From Bremerella sp. JC817 (GTDB taxonomy: Bacteria > Planctomycetota > Planctomycetia > Pirellulales > Pirellulaceae): a stretch of DNA of 64,000 nt. The notes beneath the pieces were generated by a model. It worked only from the letters and a program-made list of their open reading frames with translations. It ran no database searches and had not been told where the DNA came from. The stretch lies in the NCBI RefSeq assembly GCF_040718835.1, contig NZ_JBFEFG010000280.1:62001-126000 (forward strand), written 5' to 3'. The translations under genes and the position numbers were made by a program. Positions 17,896 through 27,933 of the stretch are shown in pieces; within the stretch, counting starts at the first letter, position 1; every line of letters starts with the position of its first letter.

Positions 17896-18657
17896 CTATG
17901 CCACGCGGCGACGTTCTTTCTCTAGCGATTCCCACAGGAACTGCACGATTTTGGGGGCCATCAGGCTGTAGTAATTGTATCCATGGCCGCCCCCCTTCGT
18001 CTCGAGGTCGCAGGTATGCGGAACTCCCAAAGACGCGAGTTTCATTCGTAGCCGATCCGAGCTTTCCCACCAAGAGGTGTCCTCGGGACAGCAGCAAAAG
18101 AACTGGTTTCTCGGCCAATTCAGCGGATGAATATGAAGCGTCGCCGTATCCTGACGGGCCTGCTCGGTGCTGTCATACATCTGCCACAAGTTGTCTTCGT
18201 CGTCGTCCCGCATCCGATTCTGATAGTCGATCGCCGGACTGACGGCCGCCACGATCGGAAACAGATCCGGGAACTTGTAAGCGAACCGCAGCGAACCCTG
18301 CCCCCCCATACTGGTACCGAACAGGGCCACCTTGGGTGCCTTCGCCGCGAATTCACGCTCGATGAAAGGGAGCACACTGTCGAGCAGATATTGCTGCGAC
18401 GTCCGCTCGGCGTCGAACTCGGGACAGATCCGATCAGTCCACCAGCTTCGCTCGGTTACCGGTGCCACCACCGGCAAGCCAACTTCTTCAAGCGACTCGA
18501 CAAACGCCGGGCTATGGAAAAGCTTCCCCAGATGCACGCCATGTAAATAGATCCCGACGTACCCGTGCTCGTTTCGCTTCTGGGGCTCGAAGACCTCGCA
18601 AACGTGGCCGTCGACGTCGACATCTTTCCAGTTGCCGAAGGTTGGTTTCTCGGTCAT
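17896..18657 (-). CDS. Alpha/beta hydrolase, putative esterase
   Basis: A 253-residue soluble esterase of the esterase D/tributyrin-like type. The nucleophile elbow is GTSMGGQGS, the oxyanion region is YLHGVHLGK and the C-terminal catalytic His is probably in TKGGGHGYNYY. An unusual CCCPEDTSWW stretch lies in the cap region. No signal peptide is present, so it is cytoplasmic. It lies 18 bases before the GT4 gene and is probably the first gene of that pair. Substrate unknown; ester bonds on sugars or carboxylic esters are plausible. Confidence 0.85.
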   Translation of the reverse strand: MTEKPTFGNWKDVDVDGHVCEVFEPQKRNEHGYVGIYLHGVHLGKLFHSPAFVESLEEVGLPVVAPVTERSWWTDRICPEFDAERTSQQYLLDSVLPFIEREFAAKAPKVALFGTSMGGQGSLRFAYKFPDLFPIVAAVSPAIDYQNRMRDDDEDNLWQMYDSTEQARQDTATLHIHPLNWPRNQFFCCCPEDTSWWESSDRLRMKLASLGVPHTCDLETKGGGHGYNYYSLMAPKIVQFLWESLEKERRRVA

Positions 18658-18812
18658 GCAACTTCTTAATGACAGAACAAAAAGTTTTCTAGGATTCCTA
18701 CTTCGGAAGTGGTATGATACTGCCCGATATCCCAGGCAGGGATCGTGTTTGAAGCAGAAACATTGATTGTATCACCACGAAGGCGTTACGGAATTAACGA
18801 AGGAAATCATTC

Positions 18813-19073
18813 ATGAAACCACATCGCGGCGTTCTCATCCTGGTCCTTGGTATCTTGGGATTTTTCTGCTGCATCTGCGCGCCACTCGCATGGTGGATGG
18901 GCTCGCAGGACATGGCTGAGATCGAAGCTGGACGCATGGATCCCGAAGGCAAGCAGCTCACTCAGGTCGGTATGATCCTGGGTATCGTTGGCTGCGTGCT
19001 GCTGATCTTGGGTATCATCTTCCAGGTTGCCATGATGGCTCTGGCTGGCGGCGTCGCCGCAGTCGGCAACTAA
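18813..19073 (+). CDS. Small DUF4190-like membrane protein
   Basis: An 86-residue protein with two hydrophobic helices: GVLILVLGILGFFCCICAPLAWWMG (residues about 6-30) and GMILGIVGCVLLILGIIFQVAMM (about 53-75). The loop between them, MAEIEAGRMDPEGKQLTQ, is the conserved hydrophilic hinge of DUF4190-type small proteins common in planctomycetes. It is a monocistron, with AAGGA upstream of the start and an intrinsic terminator about 110 bases after the stop. Function unknown. Confidence 0.82.
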   Translation: MKPHRGVLILVLGILGFFCCICAPLAWWMGSQDMAEIEAGRMDPEGKQLTQVGMILGIVGCVLLILGIIFQVAMMALAGGVAAVGN

Positions 19074-19089
19074 AGCACAATCGACGGGA

Positions 19090-20007
19090 TCAGGTCGCCA
19101 CGACGAAATTCGTGTCGCCAAGGACCTGCTCGCCGTTCCAGCGATAGGCACACAAAAAGCCGCCTTTCGCTACGCTGTAATCAAGACACGCCACATTGCT
19201 GCCAAGCAACTGTGGCGTGTCTTTTTTTAGCCAATAATGCCCGACAAACACCGGTTTCTCGGTCGCTTCGTACGGCCTGGCCCTCTCCGCGATCGATGCC
19301 GGCAGCGGCAAATCGCACGTAATCGGATCGGTCATCGCGTAGCTGCCATAGGTATGCCCTTCTGGCGAAAGATACCAACGCATCCGCGTCTTCGTCCGTA
19401 CATTGCCATCTTTGTCGGCGAACTGGATTCCTTCCGGCAGCACCATCTCTTTTCCCTTCAGCACCACTTCCACCGGATGAAACAACTCGCCATCCGGCAG
19501 ACATGCCGCTTGAATCAGGCGATCGGTGAGCTGGCTTTCCCTGGCAAACGCCTCCTGTAGATGGTCGATTTCTACCCGGTCCCAGCAGGCATGCACCGCC
19601 CGCACCCCTTCCAGATCGAGCCACAACGGCAGCGTGCGGAACCAATCCAGGGCATCGGCAAGTTGACTGTCGCTCAACTGCTGCAACGTCTGCTGGCACT
19701 GCTTCTCGTTCTTGGGGGTATGCTGGCGGACGTATTCGCCTGGGCGATCAGGGTGCGGCAGGTGGAAGGCGAGCGTGTTGAGCTCGTGGTTGCCCATCAC
19801 CGCTAAGGCTGCTCCGGTCTGGACCATCGGCCGTACGATTTCCAGCACTTCGCGAATCTGCGGGCCGCGATCGACGAAATCACCGAGAAAAATTACCTTC
19901 CGCTCGAGATGCTGATAAACTCCATCCTGCTGCCGATAGCCAAGTTTATCGAGCAAGGCCATCAGGGGCTGGGCGTGGCCGTGGATATCTCCGATCAGGT
20001 CGTACAT
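19090..20007 (-). CDS. Metallophosphoesterase (calcineurin-like)
   Basis: A 305-residue cytoplasmic phosphoesterase. The metal-binding motifs are present in order: GDIHGH at residues 5-10, GDFVDRG at about 36-42, MGNHE near 70 and, near the C-terminus, FVGHYW. This is the PPP/ApaH-like arrangement, so the substrate could be dinucleoside polyphosphates, phosphoproteins or a sugar phosphate. The start at 20007 has GGAA just upstream; the longer frame to 20151 overlaps the hpt gene and lacks family similarity. Its 3' end contains a plus-strand terminator hairpin belonging to the neighbouring small-protein gene. Confidence 0.9.
   Translation of the reverse strand: MYDLIGDIHGHAQPLMALLDKLGYRQQDGVYQHLERKVIFLGDFVDRGPQIREVLEIVRPMVQTGAALAVMGNHELNTLAFHLPHPDRPGEYVRQHTPKNEKQCQQTLQQLSDSQLADALDWFRTLPLWLDLEGVRAVHACWDRVEIDHLQEAFARESQLTDRLIQAACLPDGELFHPVEVVLKGKEMVLPEGIQFADKDGNVRTKTRMRWYLSPEGHTYGSYAMTDPITCDLPLPASIAERARPYEATEKPVFVGHYWLKKDTPQLLGSNVACLDYSVAKGGFLCAYRWNGEQVLGDTNFVVAT
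19183..19228 (+). terminator. Strong intrinsic terminator inside the opposing metallophosphoesterase gene
   Basis: AAGACACGCCACA at 19183-19195 pairs perfectly over 13 bp with TGTGGCGTGTCTT at 19211-19223. An inner TTGC/GCAA stem extends it, and the 3' arm merges into a run of seven T ending at 19228. On the plus strand this is a textbook terminator for the small membrane protein gene ending at 19073, although it lies within the 3' coding region of the minus-strand gene. Confidence 0.8.
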
Positions 20008-20125
20008 TGCATTTCCTCGAGGCAGCAAAGCAATTCGCGCGGGTTCTACAGATTTTCTCAGGGCCAGCTTACAATGGCGATTCCAACGAAGAAATGCTCC
20101 CCCAGGACCATCCCAGGAAGTACCG

Positions 20126-20656
20126 TTGCAGATTCTGATTCCTCCCAACAAGCTGGCGGCCCGGGTCGCTGAACTTTCTGACGAACTGCGCGAAACGTAC
20201 GGAGACCGGCCACTGACGGTCCTGGGCGTGATGACGGGCAGCCTGGTGCTGATGGCTGACTTGATCCGTCATCTCGAGATGCCTTTGAAGGTGGGCGTGA
20301 TGCAGGCCCGCAGCTATCGTGGTACGGCGACCTCTTCGGGCGAACTGGCACTGAATCTCGACATGATGCCCAATGTGGCCGACCAGGACGTACTGGTGGT
20401 GGACGACATTTTCGACACCGGTCGCACGCTGGACCGAGTGCTGACCAGCATCAAAGCAAATGGGGCCCGTTCGGTTCGCTCGCTGGTGCTGCTCTCGAAG
20501 CCGGATCGCCATGAAGTCGATCTTCAGCCTGACTTTATTGGGTTTACGATTCCCAATCAATTTGTGGTCGGTTACGGTTTGGATTACCAAGATCTGTATC
20601 GCAATCTGCCATTCGTTGCTGTCCTGGAAGAACACGAGATCGCCGCGCACGCATGA
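20126..20656 (+). CDS. hpt: Hypoxanthine phosphoribosyltransferase
   Basis: The 176-residue enzyme of purine salvage makes IMP (and usually GMP) from the base and PRPP. The PRPP-binding motif VLVVDDIFDTGRTL is at about residues 89-102, GVMTGSLVLMADL is the N-terminal loop and FVVGYGLDYQDLYRNLP is the C-terminal base-binding segment. It appears to start with TTG at 20126, preceded by AGGAAG about 7 bases upstream; nearby ATG codons are in other frames. Its TGA stop overlaps the ATG of the next glycosyltransferase gene (ATGA), which suggests translational coupling. Confidence 0.94.
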   Translation: MQILIPPNKLAARVAELSDELRETYGDRPLTVLGVMTGSLVLMADLIRHLEMPLKVGVMQARSYRGTATSSGELALNLDMMPNVADQDVLVVDDIFDTGRTLDRVLTSIKANGARSVRSLVLLSKPDRHEVDLQPDFIGFTIPNQFVVGYGLDYQDLYRNLPFVAVLEEHEIAAHA

Positions 20657-21834
20657 CCCCTCTCCGACTGGCTCTTGTCACTCGCCGATTTTGGCCATTG
20701 GTCGGCGGTGCCGAAATGGTGATGGCTAACATGGCGGAAGAGCTGACCCGTCAGGGGCACCACGTTCAGGTTCTCACCGCCCAGTGGCATCCCGATTGGC
20801 CGAAGCAGATTTCGCACCGTGGCATTCCGGTCGTTCGTTTGCCCAACCCCTCGGTCCGGGGCTGGGGAACGGTGTGCTATATGATGTCGCTCGGCCGTTG
20901 GCTTAGGACCCAACAACACGAACTCGACGGCGTCTACGTCTCGATGCTAAAGCATAGCGCCGTGGTGGCGACCTCTCGGTTGGCCGGCAGCAAAGTGCCG
21001 GTCGTGCTGCGTGCCGAAGGTTCCGGCGACACTGGCGATTGTGCGTTCCACGACACCGCCAACTTTGGCCTGCGGATTCGTCGCTATTGCCAGGAGGCCG
21101 ATGCCTTCATCGCGCCGAGCCAGCAGATCTTCGACGAGATGCTCTCGGCCGGGTTCGAGCGAGAGCGGATTCGCTTCATTCCCAATGGCGTGAGGGTCGG
21201 CCCCCTGCGCACGGCGGAAGATCGTCGCCATGCCCGAGCTGCTCTCGGTGCGGCGAATCCGATCATGACCCTGGCCGAGTCGGCTCCGTTGGTAGCGTTC
21301 ACCGGAAGGTTACACCCGGGCAAAGGGCTGGCCAAACTGGTCCGTGCGTGGCCCCAGGTTCTGCAGCGGTTTCCAGCGGCTCGGTTATGGCTGATCGGCG
21401 AAGGCCCGCAGGAAAGCGAACTCGCGGCGATGATTGGCGCGATGGGGCTACAGAGCCGCATCATTCTGCCTGGGGCTTTTGATACGGTGGAAGATGTGCT
21501 GGCCGCCGCCGACGCCTTTGTGCTTCCCTCCCTGCACGAAGGGATGTCGATCGCTCTGCTGGAAGCGATGGCCGCCAACTTGCCTTGCGTGGTGAGCGAT
21601 ATCCCTGGCAACCGAATTCTGATCGAGCCCGAAGAAACAGGCCTGACCTTTCCGGTCGACGACGTGCAAGCCTTGGCCGACGCATTGATCCGGATCCTGG
21701 AAGATCAGCAACTTTCCCAGGCACTCGGCAGCGCGGCGCGTAAACGAGTGATCGATCATTTCAGCCTCACGCGAACCGCCGAAGATCACGTCTCGCTCTT
21801 TCGCTCGTTAAGAGAACAAAAGCAGTTCGCTTAA
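20653..21834 (+). CDS. Glycosyltransferase family 4
   Basis: A 393-residue GT-B enzyme. The N-terminal TRRFWPLVGGAEMVMANMAEEL loop, the donor-domain opening VAFTGRLHPGKGLAKLVRAW and the acidic motif PSLHEGMSIALLEAMAANLPCVVSD identify GT4. It overlaps the 3' end of hpt by 4 bases, and its TAA stop shares TTAA with the convergent SGNH hydrolase gene. It probably adds a sugar in surface-polysaccharide or glycolipid synthesis. A purine-salvage gene as translational partner is not obviously functional and may reflect only compaction. Confidence 0.93.
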   Translation: MTPLRLALVTRRFWPLVGGAEMVMANMAEELTRQGHHVQVLTAQWHPDWPKQISHRGIPVVRLPNPSVRGWGTVCYMMSLGRWLRTQQHELDGVYVSMLKHSAVVATSRLAGSKVPVVLRAEGSGDTGDCAFHDTANFGLRIRRYCQEADAFIAPSQQIFDEMLSAGFERERIRFIPNGVRVGPLRTAEDRRHARAALGAANPIMTLAESAPLVAFTGRLHPGKGLAKLVRAWPQVLQRFPAARLWLIGEGPQESELAAMIGAMGLQSRIILPGAFDTVEDVLAAADAFVLPSLHEGMSIALLEAMAANLPCVVSDIPGNRILIEPEETGLTFPVDDVQALADALIRILEDQQLSQALGSAARKRVIDHFSLTRTAEDHVSLFRSLREQKQFA

Positions 21835-22799
21835 TCCTGCGAGCTTTCGACCTTCGATTGCGACGAGACCGGCTGAAGCTGCGAGTGCTCGACGATCTCG
21901 TTCAGAAACAAACGCCGGATCGCATCGTAGCCGCGATCGTTCGGGTCTTCGATGTTCTCGTAGAACCAGTAATACGGATCGTCGGCCACGTAGGTCGATC
22001 GCCAGAACTGCCGGCAATGCGAGCCATGCCCCAGAAAGGCCGCGTGGAGGGGCACATGATGCACATTCTCGCGAGCGTCAATCGCTTCGAGGATCGCCTC
22101 GTTGTAGCGTGAGTGAATCGCTAACGCGTCGGGCCAGTCGGGCAGAAATACGCTCGCGGGATCTCCTACTCCATCGGTCGGATCGTAAATGTCGGCCAGG
22201 TAGATCTCGCATCCGCCCGGGAAAGCCGCGTCGATCTTATCGAGCATCGCTCCGAGACGTTCACGAAACGCTTCGATCCAGGGCTCGGCCTGGGCCAGCG
22301 TTGCCCCGTACATCGCACACTCGCGTGGCGGTCGACGACCATAGCTATGAATCAAGTCGTTTCCGCCAGTGGTCATCACCACCAGGCCGAAAACGTCGTC
22401 GGGATGTTCGGGCAGGCGCTGCTCGATCGTCCGCATATGATCTTCAGATGTCGAGCCGGAGACCGCGAGGTTCTCGGTTGTGATGTTCGGCAGAACGACC
22501 GAAAGCGACTTGTCATGCATGTCGACATATTCGCCTTCCGGGTTTTTCCACAGCCGATTGAAGTAGCTGCGATCGCCCGAATCAGCTCCGAGCCCCGCCG
22601 TGATGCTGTCGCCAATGCCGAGCAGCAAGACCTTCTGCTCGGACCAGACATTGTCGAACGGAGCCGACGGCACCAAAGGCCCCGCTGGGCCGCTGCCAAT
22701 CGGACGGAGCATGAAGTACTGCACGTAGAACAGCGCACCCGCCACCACCAGCAAACCGGTCGCGGCGAGAACTGCCAGACGGATCTTGTTGAACTTCAT
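21831..22799 (-). CDS. Membrane-anchored SGNH/GDSL hydrolase
   Basis: A 322-residue protein with an N-terminal membrane anchor (LAVLAATGLLVVAGALFYVQYF, residues 8-29) and an SGNH hydrolase domain outside the membrane. Block I is LLGIGDSITAGLGAD (nucleophile Ser in GDS), block III is MTTGGNDLIH, and the C-terminal DPYYWFYENIEDPNDRGYDAIRRLF probably carries the Asp/His pair. The C-terminus is Ser/Gln-rich. It could be an acetyl- or thioesterase. The TAA stop overlaps the stop of the convergent glycosyltransferase. Confidence 0.88.
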   Translation of the reverse strand: MKFNKIRLAVLAATGLLVVAGALFYVQYFMLRPIGSGPAGPLVPSAPFDNVWSEQKVLLLGIGDSITAGLGADSGDRSYFNRLWKNPEGEYVDMHDKSLSVVLPNITTENLAVSGSTSEDHMRTIEQRLPEHPDDVFGLVVMTTGGNDLIHSYGRRPPRECAMYGATLAQAEPWIEAFRERLGAMLDKIDAAFPGGCEIYLADIYDPTDGVGDPASVFLPDWPDALAIHSRYNEAILEAIDARENVHHVPLHAAFLGHGSHCRQFWRSTYVADDPYYWFYENIEDPNDRGYDAIRRLFLNEIVEHSQLQPVSSQSKVESSQD

Positions 22800-22831
22800 C
22801 GTTGCCCAGCTATTTCCGTTAATTGTGTGAC

Positions 22832-23176
22832 CTACTGCGGTAGGTCTTCCAGCGGACGCAGTTCGACCGTTCCCTTTCGGGCAGGCGGGATCCGCGAAGC
22901 AATTGCGATCGCTTCTTCTTCCGTTTCGACATCCAGCAAATAGAAGCCCCCCAGTTGCTCGGTCGTTTCCGCGAAAGGCCCCGTGGTGACAAGCTGCTGG
23001 CCTTCGCGAACGCGGATGCTCTTGGCGGTTGTCACCGATTGAAGCGGAGCCGAGATGATCAGCTTTCCTTCTTGAACCAATTCATCGCAGATGCCCATGC
23101 TCGTGCGCATGCAATCTTCCCGTTCGTCGGAAGTCCAACTCGATTCGGCGCCATAAACTAGCAGCATGTATTTCAT
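22832..23176 (-). CDS. YCII-related (DGPF) domain protein
   Basis: A 114-residue single-domain protein. It starts MKYMLLVYGAESSW, typical of the YCII family, and contains VTTGPFAETTEQLGGFYLLDVE, with the DGPF motif replaced by TGPF. Family members are often encoded beside ECF sigma factors, but none is nearby. I start at 23176 because the preceding open frame adds only an Asn/Glu-rich segment. Function unknown. Confidence 0.88.
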   Translation of the reverse strand: MKYMLLVYGAESSWTSDEREDCMRTSMGICDELVQEGKLIISAPLQSVTTAKSIRVREGQQLVTTGPFAETTEQLGGFYLLDVETEEEAIAIASRIPPARKGTVELRPLEDLPQ

Positions 23177-23372
23177 GTTGTTCTCGTTCTCGTTTCCGAT
23201 CCGCAGTGGCATGGCTGAGTTCGCCTAATCCACTTCTGGTGCAAGTGTGATTGTAATTCGACGTATCGGCCTGCTACAAGGAATAGCCCCCAGCGATACG
23301 TGCGATCACGAGTTACACTAGAAGTAACCCATCACCTAACCTCGATCGATTCCTTGGATTGCGAGAATCGCC

Positions 23373-24137
23373 ATGCCTCGAATGCCCCAACTCACCGCTT
23401 TGGCCGCCGCTGTCTTGCTTACCTTCACTTCGCTGCTGCTCGCGGCGGACGACACCGCCAAACCCAAGATTGTTCTCGCGGGCGACTCGACCGTGACCGA
23501 CGGGGCAGGGTGGGGCGTTGGTTTTGCGAAGTCCCTCAGCGACAACGCCACGTGCGTCAACCTGGCGATGGGGGGCCGCAGTAGCAAGAGCTTTCGCGAC
23601 GAAGGCCGCTGGAAAAACGTGATTGGCGCCGAGCCGACCTACGTGATCATTCAGTTCGGGCACAACGACCAGCCGGGCAAAGGCCCCAAGCGTGAAACCG
23701 ATCCGAAGACAACCTTCCGCGAGAACATGGCCCGCTATGTCGACGAGGCTAAAGCCGCCGGCGCCCAGCCGATCTTAGTCACGTCGGTTTCGCGACGTTT
23801 CTGGGATGCCGATGGGAAACGGATTGAATCGATCCTGGGAGGCTACGCCGAAGGAACGCGAGCCGTTGCGAAGGAGAAGAACGTTCCGCTGATCGATCTG
23901 CACCAGATCTCGATCCGCGTCTACGAAGAGCTAGGCCAAGAGGCCTGCATCAAGATGCAGCCGCCCGGCCCGAACGGCAAGGAAGACATCACGCACTTCA
24001 ATGCGGTCGGCAGCCAATTGTTTGGAACGCTGGTCGCCGCCGAACTGGCGAAGGTGTTGCCTGAGACCAAGCCGCTGATTCGCGACGACCTGCCATCGGA
24101 AGCAGAAGCGATCGAAATCTATCGCCAGGCAAAGTAA
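23373..24137 (+). CDS. Secreted rhamnogalacturonan acetylesterase-like SGNH hydrolase
   Basis: A 254-residue exported esterase. A signal peptide (residues 1-24, ending LLLAA-D) precedes block I VLAGDSTVTDGAGWG, where the Ser of GDST is the nucleophile. Block III is IIQFGHNDQPGKG and the catalytic Asp/His pair lies in DITHFNAVGSQLF. These features match the CE12 rhamnogalacturonan acetylesterase type, which removes acetyl groups from pectin. It is followed by a bidirectional terminator. Specificity for pectin is inferred from the family; other acetylated polysaccharides are possible. Confidence 0.9.
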   Translation: MPRMPQLTALAAAVLLTFTSLLLAADDTAKPKIVLAGDSTVTDGAGWGVGFAKSLSDNATCVNLAMGGRSSKSFRDEGRWKNVIGAEPTYVIIQFGHNDQPGKGPKRETDPKTTFRENMARYVDEAKAAGAQPILVTSVSRRFWDADGKRIESILGGYAEGTRAVAKEKNVPLIDLHQISIRVYEELGQEACIKMQPPGPNGKEDITHFNAVGSQLFGTLVAAELAKVLPETKPLIRDDLPSEAEAIEIYRQAK

Positions 24138-24149
24138 TGTCGCGGCATA

Positions 24150-24196
24150 AAAAAACCGGAGAGCAGCCACGGCTGGCCAACTCTCCGGTCTTTTCG
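24150..24196. terminator. Bidirectional intrinsic terminator
   Basis: CCGGAGAG at 24156-24163 and CTCTCCGG at 24181-24188 form the stem, with an inner CAGCC/GGCTG stem. The plus-strand tail is TCTTTT and the minus-strand tail is a run of T complementary to the A run at 24149-24155. It separates the convergent acetylesterase and LRR-lipoprotein genes. Confidence 0.75.
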
Positions 24197-24238
24197 GTTG
24201 GGTCCGAACCAGGTTCGTCCCCGAACATTTGCTGACGG

Positions 24239-24661
24239 CTAAGCCCCAGGCCCGGAAACCGACATCTGAGGATGGGTATCGCGGAACTTATCGGCGGCAC
24301 CATTGGTGATCTTGGTTTCGGTCAGTTCCAGCGTTTCCAGCTTCGGCATCTTTTCCGCGGTGGCGAACACTTCGTTCGTCAGATCACCGTTGTAATTCAA
24401 GTGAAGGTGCTTCAGTTCTGGCAGCGAGACGAATTGATCGAGATCACTATTCTGCAGCCCGGCACCTTCCAGCCAGACGGTCACAATATGCGAGTTCTCG
24501 ACTTCAACCATTCCCCCTTTGCCTTCGACAAACTGCTTGACGGGGGCCTCTTTCGCGTCGAGTGAGCCTCCCATGCCACAGCCGCTGGCAAATAGCATGA
24601 CGGTCAACGCCAGGCATGACGCACCGGCGGCGATGCCTGTGAAGTTACGAAACATTTGCAT
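24239..24661 (-). CDS. Lipoprotein with leucine-rich-repeat-like segment
   Basis: A 140-residue lipoprotein. The signal peptide ends in the lipobox-like FASGC with Cys28 as the lipidated residue. Residues about 60-125 carry leucine-rich repeat-like units (ELKHLHLNYNGDLTNEVF, KLETLELTETKITNGAADKF), typical of planctomycete LRR proteins. I start at 24661, where the signal peptide begins cleanly; 24655 and 24679 are also open. It probably sits on the periplasmic side of a membrane. Partner unknown. Confidence 0.8.
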   Translation of the reverse strand: MQMFRNFTGIAAGASCLALTVMLFASGCGMGGSLDAKEAPVKQFVEGKGGMVEVENSHIVTVWLEGAGLQNSDLDQFVSLPELKHLHLNYNGDLTNEVFATAEKMPKLETLELTETKITNGAADKFRDTHPQMSVSGPGA

Positions 24662-24700
24662 CGGTTCTATCCTGATCATTGATAAAAGTCTGGCGAATGG

Positions 24701-25666
24701 TTAAGGAAGCGTGACCGGCTGGCCATCGTTTCGCGAGACGAGCAACTCCAGGACCGTGTCTGGCGTGTTGTCCGCATCGAACTGAACCGTGTCCGGGATA
24801 AACTGCACGCTGCCGTCGCAGAAGACGAACTGTACGCCACCAGGATGCAAGCTGCTGTAAGACGAGCTTTCGTAGGCATCGTTGCGGGCGTAGTTGAGGG
24901 CACGAACCGTGCCACCCACGACCGAGTACAGCGTCAACGTGCTGATCGGGCTACCACCGGTCACCAGTCGACCTTCCACACCATAGATGTTGCCAGCGTA
25001 GTAATTTGCCTTGCCAGTGCCATTCTTGCGATTCATCTGCCAGCAGCGTTCGCCAATGGCAACCGTGTTCGAGGTTCCATCGGTAATGTCTTTGAAACGG
25101 CACTCGCTGTTTTCCCAGAAGATGCCGTCCGCGCCGTAGTTAGTGCCGGGGATGCCATCGTTACGGCAAGCCAGGTCGCTTGAGTTCGAGCCGAGGTAGT
25201 TCGACACGGCGGTTGCCTGATCATCGAGCTTACGCTGGTCATTCAGTTTTGGACCGGTATCGGTTGGGCAGCGGAACGCGCTCAGCGGCGTCTGCAAAAC
25301 CTTCAGATCGTTGGCGGTATCGGCGATGGCCGTTGCCAAGGTCTGGTTCTGTGGATCCAAGGCATCGTAGACAGTCACTTGTTCAATGAACGGAAGGATG
25401 AATGCTCCCCAGCCCCAAGTCGGATCGCCGTCGGTGAAGCCAGACGGAAATTTGTAGCCAGGTGGAAACTGGCCGTAGGTGTCGTGGTGGTTGTGAAGAG
25501 CCAACCCCAACTGTTTCAGATTGTTGGTGCATTGCATCCGACGAGCTGCCTCTCGGGCTTGCTGCACGGCCGGCAAGAGCAAGGCAATTAATACACCGAT
25601 GATGGCGATCACCACCAGCAGTTCCACCAACGTAAAACCCGATCGCACGAAGCGCATTTTCATCAC
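24701..25666 (-). CDS. DUF1559 domain-containing protein with prepilin-like N-terminus
   Basis: A 321-residue DUF1559 family protein. The prepilin cleavage motif GFTLVELLVVIAIIG is at residues 10-24, followed by LIALLLPAVQQAREAARRMQC and NLKQLGLALHNHHDTYGQFP, which define the family. The C-terminus has GGVQFVFCDGSVQFIPDTV. It lies 39 bases downstream of nothing on its strand; upstream is an 818-bp gene-free region from which it is probably transcribed as a single gene. Likely surface-exposed or pseudopilin-like. Function of the family is unknown. Confidence 0.93.
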   Translation of the reverse strand: MMKMRFVRSGFTLVELLVVIAIIGVLIALLLPAVQQAREAARRMQCTNNLKQLGLALHNHHDTYGQFPPGYKFPSGFTDGDPTWGWGAFILPFIEQVTVYDALDPQNQTLATAIADTANDLKVLQTPLSAFRCPTDTGPKLNDQRKLDDQATAVSNYLGSNSSDLACRNDGIPGTNYGADGIFWENSECRFKDITDGTSNTVAIGERCWQMNRKNGTGKANYYAGNIYGVEGRLVTGGSPISTLTLYSVVGGTVRALNYARNDAYESSSYSSLHPGGVQFVFCDGSVQFIPDTVQFDADNTPDTVLELLVSRNDGQPVTLP

Positions 25667-26484
25667 GATCTCCCAAGTTAAGAAAAGGAATGAGGAGGTT
25701 TGCTAACGGCCAGTTGCCACAAGTGCAGACATACCGGTAGCCAAGAGCCACAATCACTGCCTTAGTCGCGGTTGGGGGAGATTAACCGCCAGAAGAGCTC
25801 AGGCAGAAAGTCGGGCTCGAACAGGGACCAAATGAGTTGAGATAAGGAATTTCTAATTCAACCGCACCCCAAACGGAGCGCAAGCTGGCCAGAATTACTT
25901 GGAGGATATCAAACTACCCCAGCAGAGCGAAAGTGATATTTTTGCCCTTTTAAAACCTTTTTGCGTTTTATTTTCAGGCGATAGCGTGTCCACCTAGTGG
26001 AGTGTCTCGCCAAAAATCTAACGATAAAACGCATCACTAGTGACGAATATCGCTGTCACGCCCGTTCATGCTCGAAGCTTGCTCGCGCAATCAACTTCAA
26101 AGCGAATGAAACCAGTCTCCAATCGCTGCCCCCATAGCCTTAGTCGATGAACGGCCAGAATTTAAATCGGAAATTGTGCTCGTCTGGGGTCAAATTCCAG
26201 GCCAAAAACAAAGCGGCGATGGCGAGTGCTTACAAACCTTTTCTTCCATGCAAATCAAATAGCGTGGCCTTAGGTTCGCCGGTTACCTACCCCCGGAAAG
26301 TGCCCTCCGCTGCCGATTTTTGATATAATTGAACATCTATATCTGACTAGAATGAACTGCTTACGGGAAGCCATTTGGTCTCTCCTGGTGTGCGTCTGAT
26401 ACCTTCCCGCCTGGCACTTCACCCCACCCACCCTATTCGTGAAGCACTTCCTGATGCTTCCTTCCTCAAAGGAATTCCTAGCTC
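25667..26484. promoter_or_regulatory. 818-bp gene-free divergent region
   Basis: No open frame here looks like a gene on either strand. It is AT-richer than its surroundings, with T-rich tracts near 25938-25972. Two related palindromes lie about 44 bases apart centre to centre: TCCAC-CTA-GTGGA at 25989-26001 and the perfect TCACTAGTGA at 26034-26043. An extended -10 promoter for the plus-strand gene is at 26321-26329. The region feeds the DUF1559 gene leftward and the Tat oxidoreductase rightward. A small RNA cannot be excluded. Confidence 0.5.
26321..26329 (+). promoter_or_regulatory. Extended -10 promoter candidate
   Basis: TGATATAAT at 26321-26329 combines the extended -10 TGn element with the perfect hexamer TATAAT. 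No good -35 is visible, as is acceptable for extended -10 promoters. The start of the oxidoreductase is 156 bases downstream, leaving a long 5' leader. Confidence 0.45.
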
Positions 26485-27858
<1,374 letters not shown>

Positions 27859-27887
27859 GCCTGTGGATTCATTCCCAAGCAAACTAC

Positions 27888-27920
27888 CAAAAGCCACCGG
27901 TTGTCGCCGGTGGCTTTCTT
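27888..27920. terminator. Bidirectional intrinsic terminator
   Basis: AAAGCCACCGG at 27890-27900 pairs with CCGGTGGCTTT at 27907-27917 over 11 bp around a 6-base loop. Both flanks are T- or A-rich. It separates the convergent oxidoreductase and rtcB genes. Confidence 0.8.
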
Positions 27921-27933
27921 CGTGAAGTCAGCG

